DNA of 64,000 nt, taken from positions 1-64,000 of the forward strand of contig NZ_LLXT01000097.1 in NCBI RefSeq assembly GCF_001431625.1. The letters run 5' to 3'. The translations under genes and the position numbers were made by a program. A model generated the notes under the pieces. The model made no database searches. It worked only from the letters and a program-made list of their open reading frames with translations, and was not told the DNA's origin. Every line of letters begins with the position of its first letter. Within the stretch, counting starts at the first letter, position 1. Of the stretch, positions 16,203-26,400 are shown in pieces. This stretch comes from Stenotrophomonas geniculata ATCC 19374 = JCM 13324 (GTDB lineage: Bacteria; Pseudomonadota; Gammaproteobacteria; Xanthomonadales; Xanthomonadaceae).

Positions 16203-17135
16203 ATGCACGGACTCCTGAAAACCATGCCAAGGCTCCACACCACCGAATCGCTTCAGGCCGGCTCCGACGCCTTGTTTGCGATCTTCCAGTCCTCGCGCAT
16301 GCACGGCGGCGACATCACCCGCCACGTCGTGCAGCCCGGTGGGGCCCGCATCATTGCCGTGGGGCGCGGCTGCTTCCATTTCATCGAACAGGGTACGGCA
16401 CGCCTGCATGCGGATGCCACGGTGGTGCCACTGCAGACCGGCGAGCTGCTGTTGATGCCGCATGGCAGGACACATCGCATCGACTGTGCCGGCGACGCCT
16501 CGCAACCTGCCCATCTGACCACGGCGTCCTTTGGATTTGATGGCCCAGGCAGCCAGCTGCTGCTTGATGCCCTGCCCGGCTGGCTGCATGTTCCCGGGGT
16601 TGACCGGATGCCGAACGGATTTCCCGCCAGCTCAGCCGATTGGGTGGCGGTAACCCTGGGCGCAATCCAGGTTGAAGCGGCCCGGCCCACGCTGGGTAGT
16701 GGGCTGATGCTGTCACGCCTGCTCGACCTGTTGTTTGTCTGGACGCTGCGCTACTGGCTGGGAACCTCCAGCCCTCACAACTGCCAGCGTCTGCACGCAC
16801 TGGCCGACCCATTGATCGGGCGGGCACTGGCGTTGATGCAGGCACACCCCGCACAGGCATGGACGGTCGAGTCTCTGGCGGCAAGCCTGAATCAGTCCCG
16901 CTCGAACTTCGCGCAGCGGTTCAGCCTGGCCACCGGCATGTCACCGATGCGTTATCTCGCTGGATCGCGATTGCAGCTGGCCGCGGAGCTGCTGCGCAGC
17001 GGAAACCGGCGGGTTTCGCAGATCGCCGGAGACGTCGGGTATCTCTCCGAACCAGCATTCAGCCGTGCGTTCCGCCGTGCTTTCGGCATGAGCCCGAATG
17101 CCTGGCGCCAACAGATGGAAGCGTCGCGCGAATGA
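16203..17135 (+). CDS. AraC-family transcriptional regulator
   Basis: About 310 residues from ATG 16203 (ATG 16224 is also possible; the open frame runs further up but overlaps the divergent gene). The N-terminal part is a cupin-type effector domain (HVVQPGGARIIAVGRGCFHFIE, LLMPHGRTHRID) of the Cupin_6 class. The C-terminal 100 residues hold two HTH motifs (WTVESLAASLNQSRSNFAQRF; RVSQIAGDVGYLSEPAFSRAFRR). The product probably regulates the divergent hydrolase and perhaps the following hchA. Effector unknown. Confidence 0.88.
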   Translation: MHGLLKTMPRLHTTESLQAGSDALFAIFQSSRMHGGDITRHVVQPGGARIIAVGRGCFHFIEQGTARLHADATVVPLQTGELLLMPHGRTHRIDCAGDASQPAHLTTASFGFDGPGSQLLLDALPGWLHVPGVDRMPNGFPASSADWVAVTLGAIQVEAARPTLGSGLMLSRLLDLLFVWTLRYWLGTSSPHNCQRLHALADPLIGRALALMQAHPAQAWTVESLAASLNQSRSNFAQRFSLATGMSPMRYLAGSRLQLAAELLRSGNRRVSQIAGDVGYLSEPAFSRAFRRAFGMSPNAWRQQMEASRE

Positions 17136-17205
17136 GGGGAAAACCCTCATCGCACGTACGCATCAGCCCTTCTATGCTGGCTCCACTACCCCACTGGAGG
17201 TCCGC

Positions 17206-18078
17206 ATGAACACGCAAGAGCCCAGCCGCCATCCCAGCCCCGACCCGGCCGAGCGCGACGCCTTCTTCCCGTCTCCGTACGCGCTGTCACAGTTCACGTC
17301 GGCGAAGAGCGACCTGTCCGGTGCCGACTATCCCGACGCGCGCCGTGATGGCCGCTGGAAGGTGCTGATGATCGCTGCGGACGAACGCTATCTGCCTACT
17401 GCCAACGGCCACCTGTTCTCCACCGGCAACCATCCGGTGGAAACCCTGCTGCCGATGTACCACCTGGACAAGGCCGGCTTCGACATCGATGTGGCCACGC
17501 TGTCCGGCAACGCCGCAAAGTTCGAGTGGTGGGCGTTCCCGCGCGAGGACAAGGAGATCGGCGGACTGTACGACCGCTACGAAGCCCGCTTCCGCCAGCC
17601 ACTGCCGTTGGCTGAGGTGGTGGCAGGCCTCGATGCCGCATCGGATTATGCAGCCGTGTTCATTCCCGGTGGCCATGGCGCCCTTATCGGACTGCCGCAG
17701 AGTCGCGCGGTAAAGGCAGCCCTGCACTGGGCGATGGCCGAGCAACGCCACATCATCACCCTCTGCCACGGCCCGGCCGCGTTGCTGGCCGCAGGCGTCG
17801 ACGAGGCCGACGGTGGCTCGTTGTTCCGCGGCTACCGCATCTGTGCCTTCCCCGATGCGATGGACCGGCAGACACCGGAGATCGGCTACATGCCCGGGCA
17901 GCTGCCGTGGTTCTTCGGTGAACGCCTGGCGCAGCAGGGCGTGCAGATCGTCAATGACGGCATCGATGGCAGCGTGCTGCAGGACCGCCTACTGCTGACC
18001 GGTGACAGCCCGCTGGCCGGCAATGCGCTGGGCAAGCTGGCCGCGCGCACGCTGCTCGACGCACTGGCCGGGCGCTGA
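17206..18078 (+). CDS. hchA: Hsp31/HchA-type glyoxalase III and chaperone
   Basis: 290 residues starting at ATG 17206 behind GGAGG. This DJ-1/PfpI-superfamily enzyme converts methylglyoxal to lactate without glutathione and repairs glycated molecules. Diagnostic blocks are the N-terminal FFPSPYALSQFTSAKSD, VLMIAADERYLPTANGHLFSTGNHPVE, FIPGGHGALIGLP and the nucleophile elbow LCHGPAALL with its Cys. Length matches E. coli Hsp31. It sits 6 bases before a LuxR-type gene, so the two are probably one operon. Confidence 0.9.
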   Translation: MNTQEPSRHPSPDPAERDAFFPSPYALSQFTSAKSDLSGADYPDARRDGRWKVLMIAADERYLPTANGHLFSTGNHPVETLLPMYHLDKAGFDIDVATLSGNAAKFEWWAFPREDKEIGGLYDRYEARFRQPLPLAEVVAGLDAASDYAAVFIPGGHGALIGLPQSRAVKAALHWAMAEQRHIITLCHGPAALLAAGVDEADGGSLFRGYRICAFPDAMDRQTPEIGYMPGQLPWFFGERLAQQGVQIVNDGIDGSVLQDRLLLTGDSPLAGNALGKLAARTLLDALAGR

Positions 18079-18083
18079 TCGGG

Positions 18084-18788
18084 ATGGACGATCTGGTGCA
18101 GGCGTTGCTGGAACTGGAACGCGCTCGCTCACTGAGTTCGGTGGGCGCGGTACTGCGCAGCATCTCTGCACCACTCGGCTACGACCGCGTGCTGGTGTTC
18201 GCCACCGGCACGGGGTTGGAGCGCGGTACCCAGCGCGTGTACTGGATCGAGGGCGACTGGTTCGGCGACGGCAGCAGTACCGACCTCGAGCGCTACCTGC
18301 ACGCCTGTCCGGTCAATCGCCACGTGCTGGACAGTGACGCGCCGTTCTTCTGGAGCAAGCGCCAGGGCGTTCGCGGCGAACGCTATCAGGTGGTGAAGCA
18401 GCCTCGTGGTGAAGGCCTGCACGGCCTGCAGGTGCCGGTGTTCGGCACCACCGGCCTGGAAGGCGCGATCAGTTTTGCCGGGACAGCGATCGATGCATCG
18501 GCCAGCGCGCGGCTGCTGCTGGATGCTGCTGCAGCTGCAGCATTCCGTGCCGCACGCCGGCTTGCAGAGACACCCGGCGAACTTTCCGGACGTACGTTGA
18601 GCACGCGCGAACGCGAGGTGCTGCGCTGGGTCGCCGCCGGCCGTCGCCAGGCGGAGATCGCGGCCACGCTGGGGCTTTCCGCTCGTACAGTGGAAAATCA
18701 CCTGCGTCGCGCGCGCCAGCGTCTGGGAGTGGCAACCACCGCGCAGGCGGTACGCGCTGCCAGTCGGCGCGGCGAGATCGAGGACTGA
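18084..18788 (+). CDS. LuxR-family regulator (LuxR-solo-like)
   Basis: 234 residues. The N-terminal 150 residues resemble an autoinducer-binding type domain (SAPLGYDRVLVFATG, YWIEGDW), though I do not see the full set of conserved acyl-homoserine-lactone contacts. The C-terminal HTH is clear: LSTREREVLRWVAAGRRQAEIAATLG then SARTVENHLRRARQRLGV. No luxI-type synthase is nearby. It begins 6 bases after hchA and is probably co-transcribed. Ligand unknown. Confidence 0.82.
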   Translation: MDDLVQALLELERARSLSSVGAVLRSISAPLGYDRVLVFATGTGLERGTQRVYWIEGDWFGDGSSTDLERYLHACPVNRHVLDSDAPFFWSKRQGVRGERYQVVKQPRGEGLHGLQVPVFGTTGLEGAISFAGTAIDASASARLLLDAAAAAAFRAARRLAETPGELSGRTLSTREREVLRWVAAGRRQAEIAATLGLSARTVENHLRRARQRLGVATTAQAVRAASRRGEIED

Positions 18789-18875
18789 TCCGGGCGAGAC
18801 ACTTCCGGCGGCCTGGTTCGCGTGCTACACACGCCATGCGCATGTGCGCGATTGCAGAAAGCAAGGATGATGCTT

Positions 18876-19114
18876 ATGAAACTGCAACTGGCTTCGATGG
18901 CGGCACTGATTGTGACGTTCGCTGGAATGATGTCGTCCGGCACGGCGAGCGCGGGGGTGCCGACCCGCCCGGCAGCATAACCCGCTGCGAACCGTTTGAA
19001 GTGGAGCGTTATCGCTTCCACCAGCATTGCATCGTGACCATGCCCGACGTGGACGGTGAGATCTTCCTCAGCGAGTACTGGATCGACGAGTACGGCAATC
19101 CCTATCTGATGTAA
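18876..19114 (+). pseudogene. Frameshifted small secreted protein, paralogue of the next gene
   Basis: ATG 18876 opens a signal peptide (MKLQLASMAALIVTFAGMM...GTASAG) that hits a stop after 34 codons. The -1 frame then continues CEPFEVERYRFHQHC...DEYGNPYLM to 19114. Adding one G to the G5 run at 18953-18957 joins the two into a 79-residue protein. The joined protein parallels the next gene: same length, a signal peptide, and C-x-PF...FHQ-x-C. So this is a tandem duplicate broken by a one-base deletion, a phase-variable gene, or a sequencing error. The 92-residue frame starting at 18836 is only the shifted reading. Confidence 0.7.
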
Positions 19115-19142
19115 GCCCCCCCCATCGACAAGGAACGTAAGG

Positions 19143-19388
19143 ATGAGACTGCATCAAGGTTTTCCGGCATGTGCGTTTGCCGCCGTGCTGGCCGTGGCCG
19201 CACTGGCTCCGGTCGGCACCACGATGGCGGCCGAAGTCGTCGAGGTCCAGGAGGAATGCGTGCCCTTCCGCATCGCTGGCAACGTATTCCACCAGCGCTG
19301 CACGTCGTACGTGATCTACGACGACGGCACCCGCGAAGTCACCGGCCATTACAACCGCGACGAAAACGGGATGATCTACGACCCCTGA
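19143..19388 (+). CDS. Small secreted protein
   Basis: 81 residues. Signal peptide with cleavage after MAA (about residue 30), then a short acidic mature domain with two Cys in CVPFRIAGNVFHQRC, likely bridged, and repeated DDGT/DENG turns. It has an intact reading frame and AAGGA upstream. It is the functional sister of the broken copy just upstream. No known family; an extracellular role is inferred from the leader only. Confidence 0.65.
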   Translation: MRLHQGFPACAFAAVLAVAALAPVGTTMAAEVVEVQEECVPFRIAGNVFHQRCTSYVIYDDGTREVTGHYNRDENGMIYDP

Positions 19389-19526
19389 TCGCGCCCGCAC
19401 GATCCGCCGGGCGGCGCCTTCACCGCCCGCCCGGCATCTCCCAGCCGCCCATCCAGGCATACCGCTGCCCTCGCCTTCCGTGGCATGCTTCGTGAAACCG
19501 TTTTCATGGAATGGAGGGATTCCACG

Positions 19527-20381
19527 ATGTTGTCGCGTTTCCGTCGCCCTGCGCTGTGTGCGCTGCTGGCGCTTGCTCTGCCTGGCGTCGCCTGGGCTGC
19601 TGCACCGGCGCCGCTGAAAGTAATGTCGTTCAATGTCCGCACTCCGGCCGATACCGAACCGGGCAAGCGCTGGCCCGACCGTCGCGATGCCATGGTCAAG
19701 GTGATCCTCGACGCGCATCCGGCGGTGATCGGCACGCAGGAGCTGGTGAAGGAACAGGCCGACTACCTGTCAGGGCACCTGCCCGGCTACCGCTGGTTCG
19801 GTGAAGGCCGCCGCGGTGGCAGCGGCGATGAACACATGGGCGTGTTCTACGACAGCAAGGTGCTGGCCATCGAGGAATCCGGCAACTTCTGGTTGTCCGA
19901 TACACCCGATGTACCCGGCAGCATCACCTGGGGCAATCTGTACCCGCGCATGGTTACCTGGGCCCTGTTCCGGCGCCTGGACGACGGCCGTCGCTTCTAT
20001 TTCATGAATACCCACCTGCCCTACCGCGACGAGGACGAACCACGCCGGGTGAAGGGTGCCGAGCTGATCGGCAAGCGCCTGGAAGCACTGCCGGCCGACC
20101 TGCCGGTGGTGTTGACCGGTGACTTCAACAGCGAGCCAGGCGGTGACACCTACAAGGCGTTCACCCGCCTCCTGCTGGACACCCGTACCCAGGTGAGGGC
20201 TCCGCAGGGTCCGCGCCTGACCTTCCACAACTTCACCGGCAAGGCCACCGTGCAGCTGGACTGGGTGCTGGTGCGCGGCTTCCATGCGCGCAGCTTCCTT
20301 ACCGATGATCGTCGCATCGATGGCGTGCTGCCGTCGGACCACTTCCCGTTGGTGGTCACGCTGGACTGGCCGAAGCACTGA
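19527..20381 (+). CDS. Secreted endonuclease/exonuclease/phosphatase-family hydrolase
   Basis: 284 residues from ATG 19527 behind GGAGGG. A Sec signal peptide (cleavage after AWA, about residue 23) precedes an EEP domain: MSFNVRTP, GTQELVKEQ (metal Glu), MNTHLPY, LTGDFNSEP and SDHFPLVVTL, the full set of metal and catalytic motifs. The family hydrolyses phosphodiesters or phosphomonoesters in nucleic acids, lipids or sugar phosphates. The substrate cannot be told from sequence; being exported, it may scavenge outside the cytoplasm. Confidence 0.85.
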   Translation: MLSRFRRPALCALLALALPGVAWAAAPAPLKVMSFNVRTPADTEPGKRWPDRRDAMVKVILDAHPAVIGTQELVKEQADYLSGHLPGYRWFGEGRRGGSGDEHMGVFYDSKVLAIEESGNFWLSDTPDVPGSITWGNLYPRMVTWALFRRLDDGRRFYFMNTHLPYRDEDEPRRVKGAELIGKRLEALPADLPVVLTGDFNSEPGGDTYKAFTRLLLDTRTQVRAPQGPRLTFHNFTGKATVQLDWVLVRGFHARSFLTDDRRIDGVLPSDHFPLVVTLDWPKH

Positions 20382-20400
20382 CTCCCTGCGGCAGCCGTGG

Positions 20401-20664
20401 CTACGGCGGCGGCTGCCGCGACAACAGCCGGTACAACGCCTGGTGCTGGTTGCGCGCCTGGCAGATGCGGGCGCCGACGGCGAGAAACACGGCAACGCCG
20501 ATCAGCCCCAGCCCCAGCATCGGATCGGGCAGCCGCAGGAAACCGATGGCAGCGGCCATCGTCGCCAGCACCATCAGCACTACGACCGCTACCGACAGCC
20601 CTGCGCCAGGCGGTCCCGGATCACCAAACAGCATGCGCTGGGTATCGCGTTTGTCATCGCTCAT
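20401..20664 (-). CDS. Small membrane protein
   Basis: 87 residues from ATG 20664, which has AGGAGGG upstream. Two transmembrane helices (about residues 24-45 and 49-66) follow a polar N-terminus with DPGPPG. The C-terminal tail is basic and Gln-rich. No family recognised. Convergent with the EEP hydrolase gene. Confidence 0.6.
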   Translation of the reverse strand: MSDDKRDTQRMLFGDPGPPGAGLSVAVVVLMVLATMAAAIGFLRLPDPMLGLGLIGVAVFLAVGARICQARNQHQALYRLLSRQPPP

Positions 20665-20803
20665 CGCCTTCCCTCCTGGACTCTGCCCCACTAGTTACAC
20701 CGCAGGCCCCGGTTCTGGCAGAGTCAGAAACGTCATGACTGTGACAACGTCCACAGCGCGCGACGCGCTACCCTTCCTCCATTCCCAATCTGCGGAGGAC
20801 GTC

Positions 20804-21181
20804 ATGGCGCACCAGAGCCGTCTGGCCGGATTCATCATCGACTGCCAGGACACGCCCGCTGACGAAGGCGCACGCTTCTGGGCGGCCGCACTCGGCCTGC
20901 AGGCGCAGCCATCGTATGCCGAAGATGGCGCCGAGTACGCTGACCTGCAGGGCGCTCCTGCGGGCCTGAACGTGGAAGTACAGCGCGTCGATCACCCTTC
21001 ACGGGTGCACCTGGACATCGAGAGCGACGACATCGACGCCGAGGCCGACCGCCTGGAGAGGCTCGGCGCGCGCCGGATCGGCTTCGTCAAACGTTGGTGG
21101 GTAATGGAAGCACCGACCGGCCATCGCTTCTGCATCGTGCGCATGCGCGAGCGCGAGGTGCCTGCCAATCACTGGCCCTGA
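20804..21181 (+). CDS. VOC-family (glyoxalase/bleomycin-resistance-like) protein
   Basis: 125 residues from ATG 20804, with GGAGG upstream; the open frame extends to 20450 but that part overlaps the opposite gene. Two beta-alpha-beta-beta-beta halves are visible: FIIDCQDTPADEGARFWAAALGL at the start, and VHLDIESDDIDAEADRLERLGA then MEAPTGHRFCIVR near the end. The family holds dioxygenases, isomerases and antibiotic-binding proteins; the reaction here is unknown. Confidence 0.8.
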   Translation: MAHQSRLAGFIIDCQDTPADEGARFWAAALGLQAQPSYAEDGAEYADLQGAPAGLNVEVQRVDHPSRVHLDIESDDIDAEADRLERLGARRIGFVKRWWVMEAPTGHRFCIVRMREREVPANHWP

Positions 21182-21190
21182 AAGAAGAAA

Positions 21191-21216
21191 GGGACGGAAG
21201 CCACTGCTTCCGTCCC
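21191..21216 (-). terminator. Intrinsic terminator of the sme efflux operon
   Basis: Perfect 11-bp stem GGGACGGAAGC / GCTTCCGTCCC with a four-base loop. On the - strand it is followed by a T-rich tract and starts 6 bases past the smeX stop. Confidence 0.8.
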
Positions 21217-21222
21217 CTGCGG

Positions 21223-22644
21223 TTACTGCACCTGCGCCACACTCGGCGGCTGCGGTGATTGACCCCATCCCCCCAGCGCCTTGTACACGCCCACCACGCT
21301 GACGTTGACCTCGGACTCGGCGGCCGCCAACGCATCATCGGCCGCCAGTTGCGTGCGCTGCGCATCCAGCAGGGTCAGGAAGTCCTCCGAGCCCTCGCGG
21401 TAGCGGATCTGCGCCAGCGACTCAGCGCGGCGTGCCGCCTGCGCCTGCTCGACCACGATCGCCAGCCGCGCCTGCTGCTTGGAATAGCGGGTCAGCGCGT
21501 TCTCGGTGTCTTCCAGTGCCAGCAGCACGGCCTGCTCATACTGTGCTGCCACGCCTTCGGCCTCGGCCTTGCTGGCACGCAGGCGTGCACGCACGGTGCC
21601 GAAGTCGAATGCTGCCCAGCTCAGCGACGGGGTCAGCGACCAGGCCTTGTTGTTGCCATTGACCAGGCCACTTGCATCGCCGCCGAGGAAGCCGACGAAA
21701 CCGGACAGCGACAGCCGCGGGAACAGGTCCGCAGTAGCCACGCCCACGCGTGCGGTAGCAGCGGCCAGGCGACGCTCGGCCACGCGCACGTCGGCGCGTT
21801 GGCGCAGCAGCTCGCGGGTATCGCCCAGCGGCAGTGCCTTGGCGAATGCCGGCACGTCATGTGGTGCCAGCATGGCGGTCAGCGTTTCCGGGCGCTGGCC
21901 CAGCAGCACCGCCAGCCGGTTACGCGACTGCGTCTCGGCCACTTCCAGAAGCGGAATGTCGGCCTCGATCGCCTTCAGCCGTGCACGGCTGCTCTGCACG
22001 TCCAGCTCACTGCCGGCGCCCAGCTCCCAGCGCGCCTCGGTCAGCTTCTGCGTATCGCGCAGGTTGACCAGCGTGTGCTGGGCCACGGCGATGCGCTTCT
22101 GCGTACCGCGCAGCTCGAAGTAGTTGCGCGCCACTTCGGCGGCGACCAGCACCTGCGCATCGGCCAGGTTGGCCTGCTCGGCGTCGAGGTCGGCGCGCGC
22201 GGCTTCTGCAGCACGGCGCTTGCGGCCGAACAGATCCAGCTCCCAGCCGGCGTCGAAGCCGAGCTGGTAGCTTTCACTGAACACCCGCTGCCCACCCAGC
22301 TGCGGATCGGGTTGCTTGCGGCGGTCGTAGCTGCCGCCTGCGGTGATGTGCGGGGCCTGGTCGAAACGGCTTTCGACGAACACCGCGCGGGCCTGGCTGA
22401 CGCGGGCCACGGCCACGCGAAGATCCAGGTTGTCCGACAGTGCGCCATGCACCAGCTGTTCCAGCACCGGATCATCGAACTGCGCCCACCAGCTGGCCAC
22501 CGGCGAGGCGGTGCTGAACACCGGCTGCTGCGCACCCTGCAGCACCACAGGCTCCTGTACCGGCGCCTTGTAGTTGGGGCCGACGCTGACACAGCCTGCC
22601 AGCACCAGGCTGGAGACGGCCATCGCCAACGTGCGGATCACCAT
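21223..22644 (-). CDS. smeX: Outer-membrane factor of the SmeVWX efflux pump
   Basis: 473 residues, NodT/OprM family. Lipobox LAGC (Cys18), CVSVGPNYK start, then two OEP repeats typical of the trimeric TolC-like channel (RVAVARVSQAR, LDLFGRKRRAAEAARADL, RADVRVAERRLAAATARVGVATADLFPRL). It forms the outer-membrane exit duct for the SmeV-SmeW pump. Last gene of smeU1VWU2X; its ATG overlaps the end of smeU2 (ATGGTGA), indicating translational coupling. Known: the pump exports quinolones, chloramphenicol and tetracyclines when de-repressed. Confidence 0.93.
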   Translation of the reverse strand: MVIRTLAMAVSSLVLAGCVSVGPNYKAPVQEPVVLQGAQQPVFSTASPVASWWAQFDDPVLEQLVHGALSDNLDLRVAVARVSQARAVFVESRFDQAPHITAGGSYDRRKQPDPQLGGQRVFSESYQLGFDAGWELDLFGRKRRAAEAARADLDAEQANLADAQVLVAAEVARNYFELRGTQKRIAVAQHTLVNLRDTQKLTEARWELGAGSELDVQSSRARLKAIEADIPLLEVAETQSRNRLAVLLGQRPETLTAMLAPHDVPAFAKALPLGDTRELLRQRADVRVAERRLAAATARVGVATADLFPRLSLSGFVGFLGGDASGLVNGNNKAWSLTPSLSWAAFDFGTVRARLRASKAEAEGVAAQYEQAVLLALEDTENALTRYSKQQARLAIVVEQAQAARRAESLAQIRYREGSEDFLTLLDAQRTQLAADDALAAAESEVNVSVVGVYKALGGWGQSPQPPSVAQVQ

Positions 22645-23375
22645 GGCAGCACCTCGCCCAGGTAGGTGAAGCTGCCGCTGGCGCCGGATTCACCGATCAA
22701 CGCCATTTCCACGCTGGAACGTGCGCCTTCGCTGATTTCGATTTCGCCGTTGCCGCCGTTCATGTCGGTCTTCACGTAACCCGGATGCACGGTGTTGACC
22801 TTGATCGGGGTATTGCGCAGTTCGTAGGCCAGACTCAGGGTCCAGCTGTTCACCGCCGCCTTGGAGGCGTTGTAGGCCGGGATCTTGAAATCGTAGATGC
22901 CCGACGCCGGGTCGGCGTGCAGGGTCTGCGAGCCGAGCATGCTCGATACGTTGACGATGCGCCCGGACTTGGCCTGCTTGACCAGCGGCAGGAAGGCCTG
23001 GGTGACCGCCACCAGCGCATACACGTTGGTGTCGAAAGTGCGCTTCCAGGTATCGAGTGACTGTTCCGACGGTGCCTGCGCGGGGTTCTCGATCATGATG
23101 CCGGCGTTGTTGACCAGGATGTCGAGGCGGCCATGGCGCTGGCGCACCTGCTCGACCGCTTCGGCGATGCTGGCCGCGTCGGTCACGTCCAGTTGCAGGG
23201 CTTCGACCGGCAGGCCTTCAGCCTGCAGCTTCAGTGCCAGCTCCACGGCGGTCTCACGCTTGCGACCGGCCAGCAGCGTGTGCACGCCAGCCTGGGCCAG
23301 CTGGCGCACAGTTTCCAGGCCGATGCCACGGGTGGCGCCGGTGACCAGCGCGATCTTGTTCTGATGGGTGTTCAT
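22638..23375 (-). CDS. smeU2: Short-chain dehydrogenase of the smeVWX operon
   Basis: 245 residues from ATG 23375. Classical SDR: cofactor motif GATRGIGLETV, NNAGIM, catalytic Ser in VNVSSMLGS and YNASK (Tyr-x-x-x-Lys). The usual family reaction is NAD(P)H-dependent reduction or oxidation of a carbonyl or alcohol. In the known S. maltophilia operon this enzyme lies between the pump gene smeW and smeX, as here, and the oxidoreductases have been linked to oxidative stress. Substrate not visible in sequence. Confidence 0.9.
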   Translation of the reverse strand: MNTHQNKIALVTGATRGIGLETVRQLAQAGVHTLLAGRKRETAVELALKLQAEGLPVEALQLDVTDAASIAEAVEQVRQRHGRLDILVNNAGIMIENPAQAPSEQSLDTWKRTFDTNVYALVAVTQAFLPLVKQAKSGRIVNVSSMLGSQTLHADPASGIYDFKIPAYNASKAAVNSWTLSLAYELRNTPIKVNTVHPGYVKTDMNGGNGEIEISEGARSSVEMALIGESGASGSFTYLGEVLPW

Positions 23376-23439
23376 GGATGCATGCCTTGTGAGGGGAAAG
23401 CCGCCACCGGCCAATAACCGGCGGCGACGGGGTTCCATA

Positions 23440-26400
23440 TCAGTGGTGGATGGTCGGCTCGCCGTGCTGCACCAGCTGGCCACCACCGTTGCGGGTGACG
23501 AACTTGCGCAGGGCCACGTAGAACACCGGGGTGAGGAACAGGCCGAACAGAGTCACGCCCAGCATGCCGGCGAACACGGTGATACCGGTCACCGAGCGCA
23601 CTTCGGCGCCTGCACCGTGCGACAGCACCAGCGGCACGGTGCCGGCGATGAAGGCGATGGAGGTCATCACGATCGGGCGCAGACGCAGGCGGCAGGCTTC
23701 CAATGCCGCTTCAACGATGCCCTTGCCGCCCATCTCCAGCTCTCTGGCGAACTCGACGATCAGGATCGCGTTCTTGCACGCCAGGCCCATCAGCACCACC
23801 AGGCCGACCTGCACGAACACGTTGTTGTCACCACCGGTCAACCACACGCCGAACAGCGCGGACAGCAGGGTCATCGGCACGATCAGGATCACCGCCAGCG
23901 GCAGCGACCAGCTCTCGTACAACGCGGCCAGCACCAGGAAGGCCAACATGATCGCCACCGGGAAGACAATGAAGGCCGCCTTGCCCTGGGTTGCCTGCTG
24001 GTAGCTCAGGTCGGTCCATTCGGTGGTCATGCCCACCGGCAGCACCTTGCCGGCGATCTCGGTCAGCTTGTTCATCGCCTCGGCGGAGGACAGCAGGCGC
24101 GGGTCGGCTTCACCGGCCAGGTCAGCCGCCGGATAGCCATTGAAGCGCAGCACCGGGTCCGGGCCGAAGGTCTGCTTGATGGTGACCATCGAACCGATCG
24201 GCACCATCTCGCCGCGGTCGTTGCGGGTGCGCAGCTTGCCGATGTCCTCGACCGTCTCGCGGTACGGACCGTCGGCCTGGGCGATCACCTGCCAGGTACG
24301 GCCGAACTGGTTGAAGTCGTTGACGTAGGCCGAACCGAGGTAGGTCTGCAGGGTGTCGAACAGTTCGGTGAGCTGCACGCCCTGCGCCTTGGCCTTGACG
24401 CGGTCGACCTCGGCATCCAGCTGCGGCACATTGGCCTGGTAGCTGGAAATCGGGAATGCCATGCCCGGCGTCTGCGCCACGGTGCCCTGCATCGCCTGTA
24501 CGGCATTCTGCAGCGCGCCGTAACCCAGGTTGCCACGGTCCTCGATGAACATCTGGTAGCCGTTGCCGTTGCCCAGGCCGAGGATCGGCGGCGGCATCAT
24601 CGCGAAGGCGAAGCCTTCCTGCAGCCCGGCGATCTTCTGGTTGATCTCGGCGTTGATCTGCGCGGCAGTGCGGCCATGGCGCTCGGCGAACGGCTTGAGC
24701 GGAATGAACGCCACACCCGTGTTCGGCGTGTTGGTGAACTGCAGCGCGTTCAAGCCCGGGAACGAGATGGTGTGGGCCACGCCATCGGTTTCCTGGGCGA
24801 TCTTGGCGACCTTGCGCAACATTTCATCGGTACGCGCGATCGAGGAGCCTTCCGGCAGCTTCACACCGGCGATCAGGTACAGCTTGTCCTGGGTCGGGAT
24901 GAAGCCCGGCGGCACCAGCTTGAAGATCACGCCGGTACCGACCAGCAGGATCGCGTAGACCACGAACACCGCACCACGACGGCCGAGGATGCGGGCCACG
25001 CCACGCTCGTACTTCTCCGAGCTGGACTTGAAGAAGCGGTTGAACGGACGGAACACCCAACCGAACAGGCGGTCGATCAGGCGGCTCGGGCCGTCCTTCG
25101 GGGCACCGTGGGCCTTCAGCAGGCGCGCGGCGAGGGCCGGCGACAGGGTCAGCGAGTTGATCGCCGAGATCACCGTGGAAATGGCGATGGTGACCGCGAA
25201 CTGCTTGTAGAACTGGCCGGTGACACCGGACAGGAACGCCATCGGCACGAACACGGCGCACAGCACCAGCGCGATCGCCACGATCGGGCCGGAGACCTCG
25301 CGCATGGCCTGGTGAGCCGCGGCGGTGGGCGACAACCCTTCCTCGATGTTGCGTTCGACGTTCTCCACCACCACGATCGCGTCGTCGACCACGATGCCGA
25401 TCGCCAGCACCAGGCCGAACAGGCTCAGCGTGTTGATCGAGAAGCCCAGCAGGTACAGCGCGGCAAAGGTACCCACCACCGACACCGGCACCGCGATCAA
25501 CGGGATGATCGAGGCACGCCAGGTCTGCAGGAACAGGATCACCACCAGCACCACCAGCGCGATGGCTTCCAGCAGCGTGGAGACCACAGCCTTGATCGAA
25601 TCGCGCACGAAGATGGTGGTGTCATACACCGCTTCGTACTTCACGTCGGCCGGCATGGTCTTCTGCATCTCGTCCATCGTCGAGATGACCTGGTCGCGGA
25701 TTTCCAGCGCGTTCGCACCCGGCGACTGGAAGATACCGATACCGACCGCGTTCTTGCCGTCCAGCTGCGAGCGCAGGGTGTAGTCACCGGCACCCAGTTC
25801 CAGGCGGGCCACGTCGGACAGGCGCACGATCTCGCCATCGGTGCCGCTCTTGAGCACGATGTCGCCGAATTCCTTTTCGGTCTTCAGCCTGCCCTGGGCG
25901 TTGATCAGGGTCAGGAACTTGCTGTCCGGCAGCGGTTCGGCGCCAAGCTGGCCGGCCGACACCTGCACGTTCTGCTCGCGCATGGCGCGCACCACGTCGC
26001 TGGCGGTCAGGCCGCGCGAAGCCACCTTGTCCGGGTCCAGCCAGGCGCGCATGGCGTAGTCGCCACCGCCGAAGATCTGCGCGTCACCCACGCCCGGAAT
26101 ACGCGCCAGCGCATCCTTGACGTGCAGGCGCGCGTAGTTGCGCAGGTACAGGGTGTCGTACTTGCCTTGCGGCGAGGTCAGGTGCACCACCATCAGGAAG
26201 GTCGGTGACTGCTTCTGCGTGGTCACGCCCTGCCGGCGCACGTCCTCGGGCAGGCGTGCCTGTGCCTGCGCCACGCGGTTCTGCACCTTCACCGCCGCCG
26301 CGTCCGGGTCGGTGCCCGGGCGGAAGGTGACGGTCATCTGCAGCACGCCGTCCGAGCCGGCAACCGACTTCAGATACATCATGCCTTCGACGCCGTTGAT

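Noticed and set aside
23368-26208. 946-residue + strand frame opposite smeW
   Set aside because: His/Gln/Arg-rich shadow translation of a high-GC gene; smeW on the other strand has a full RND protein.
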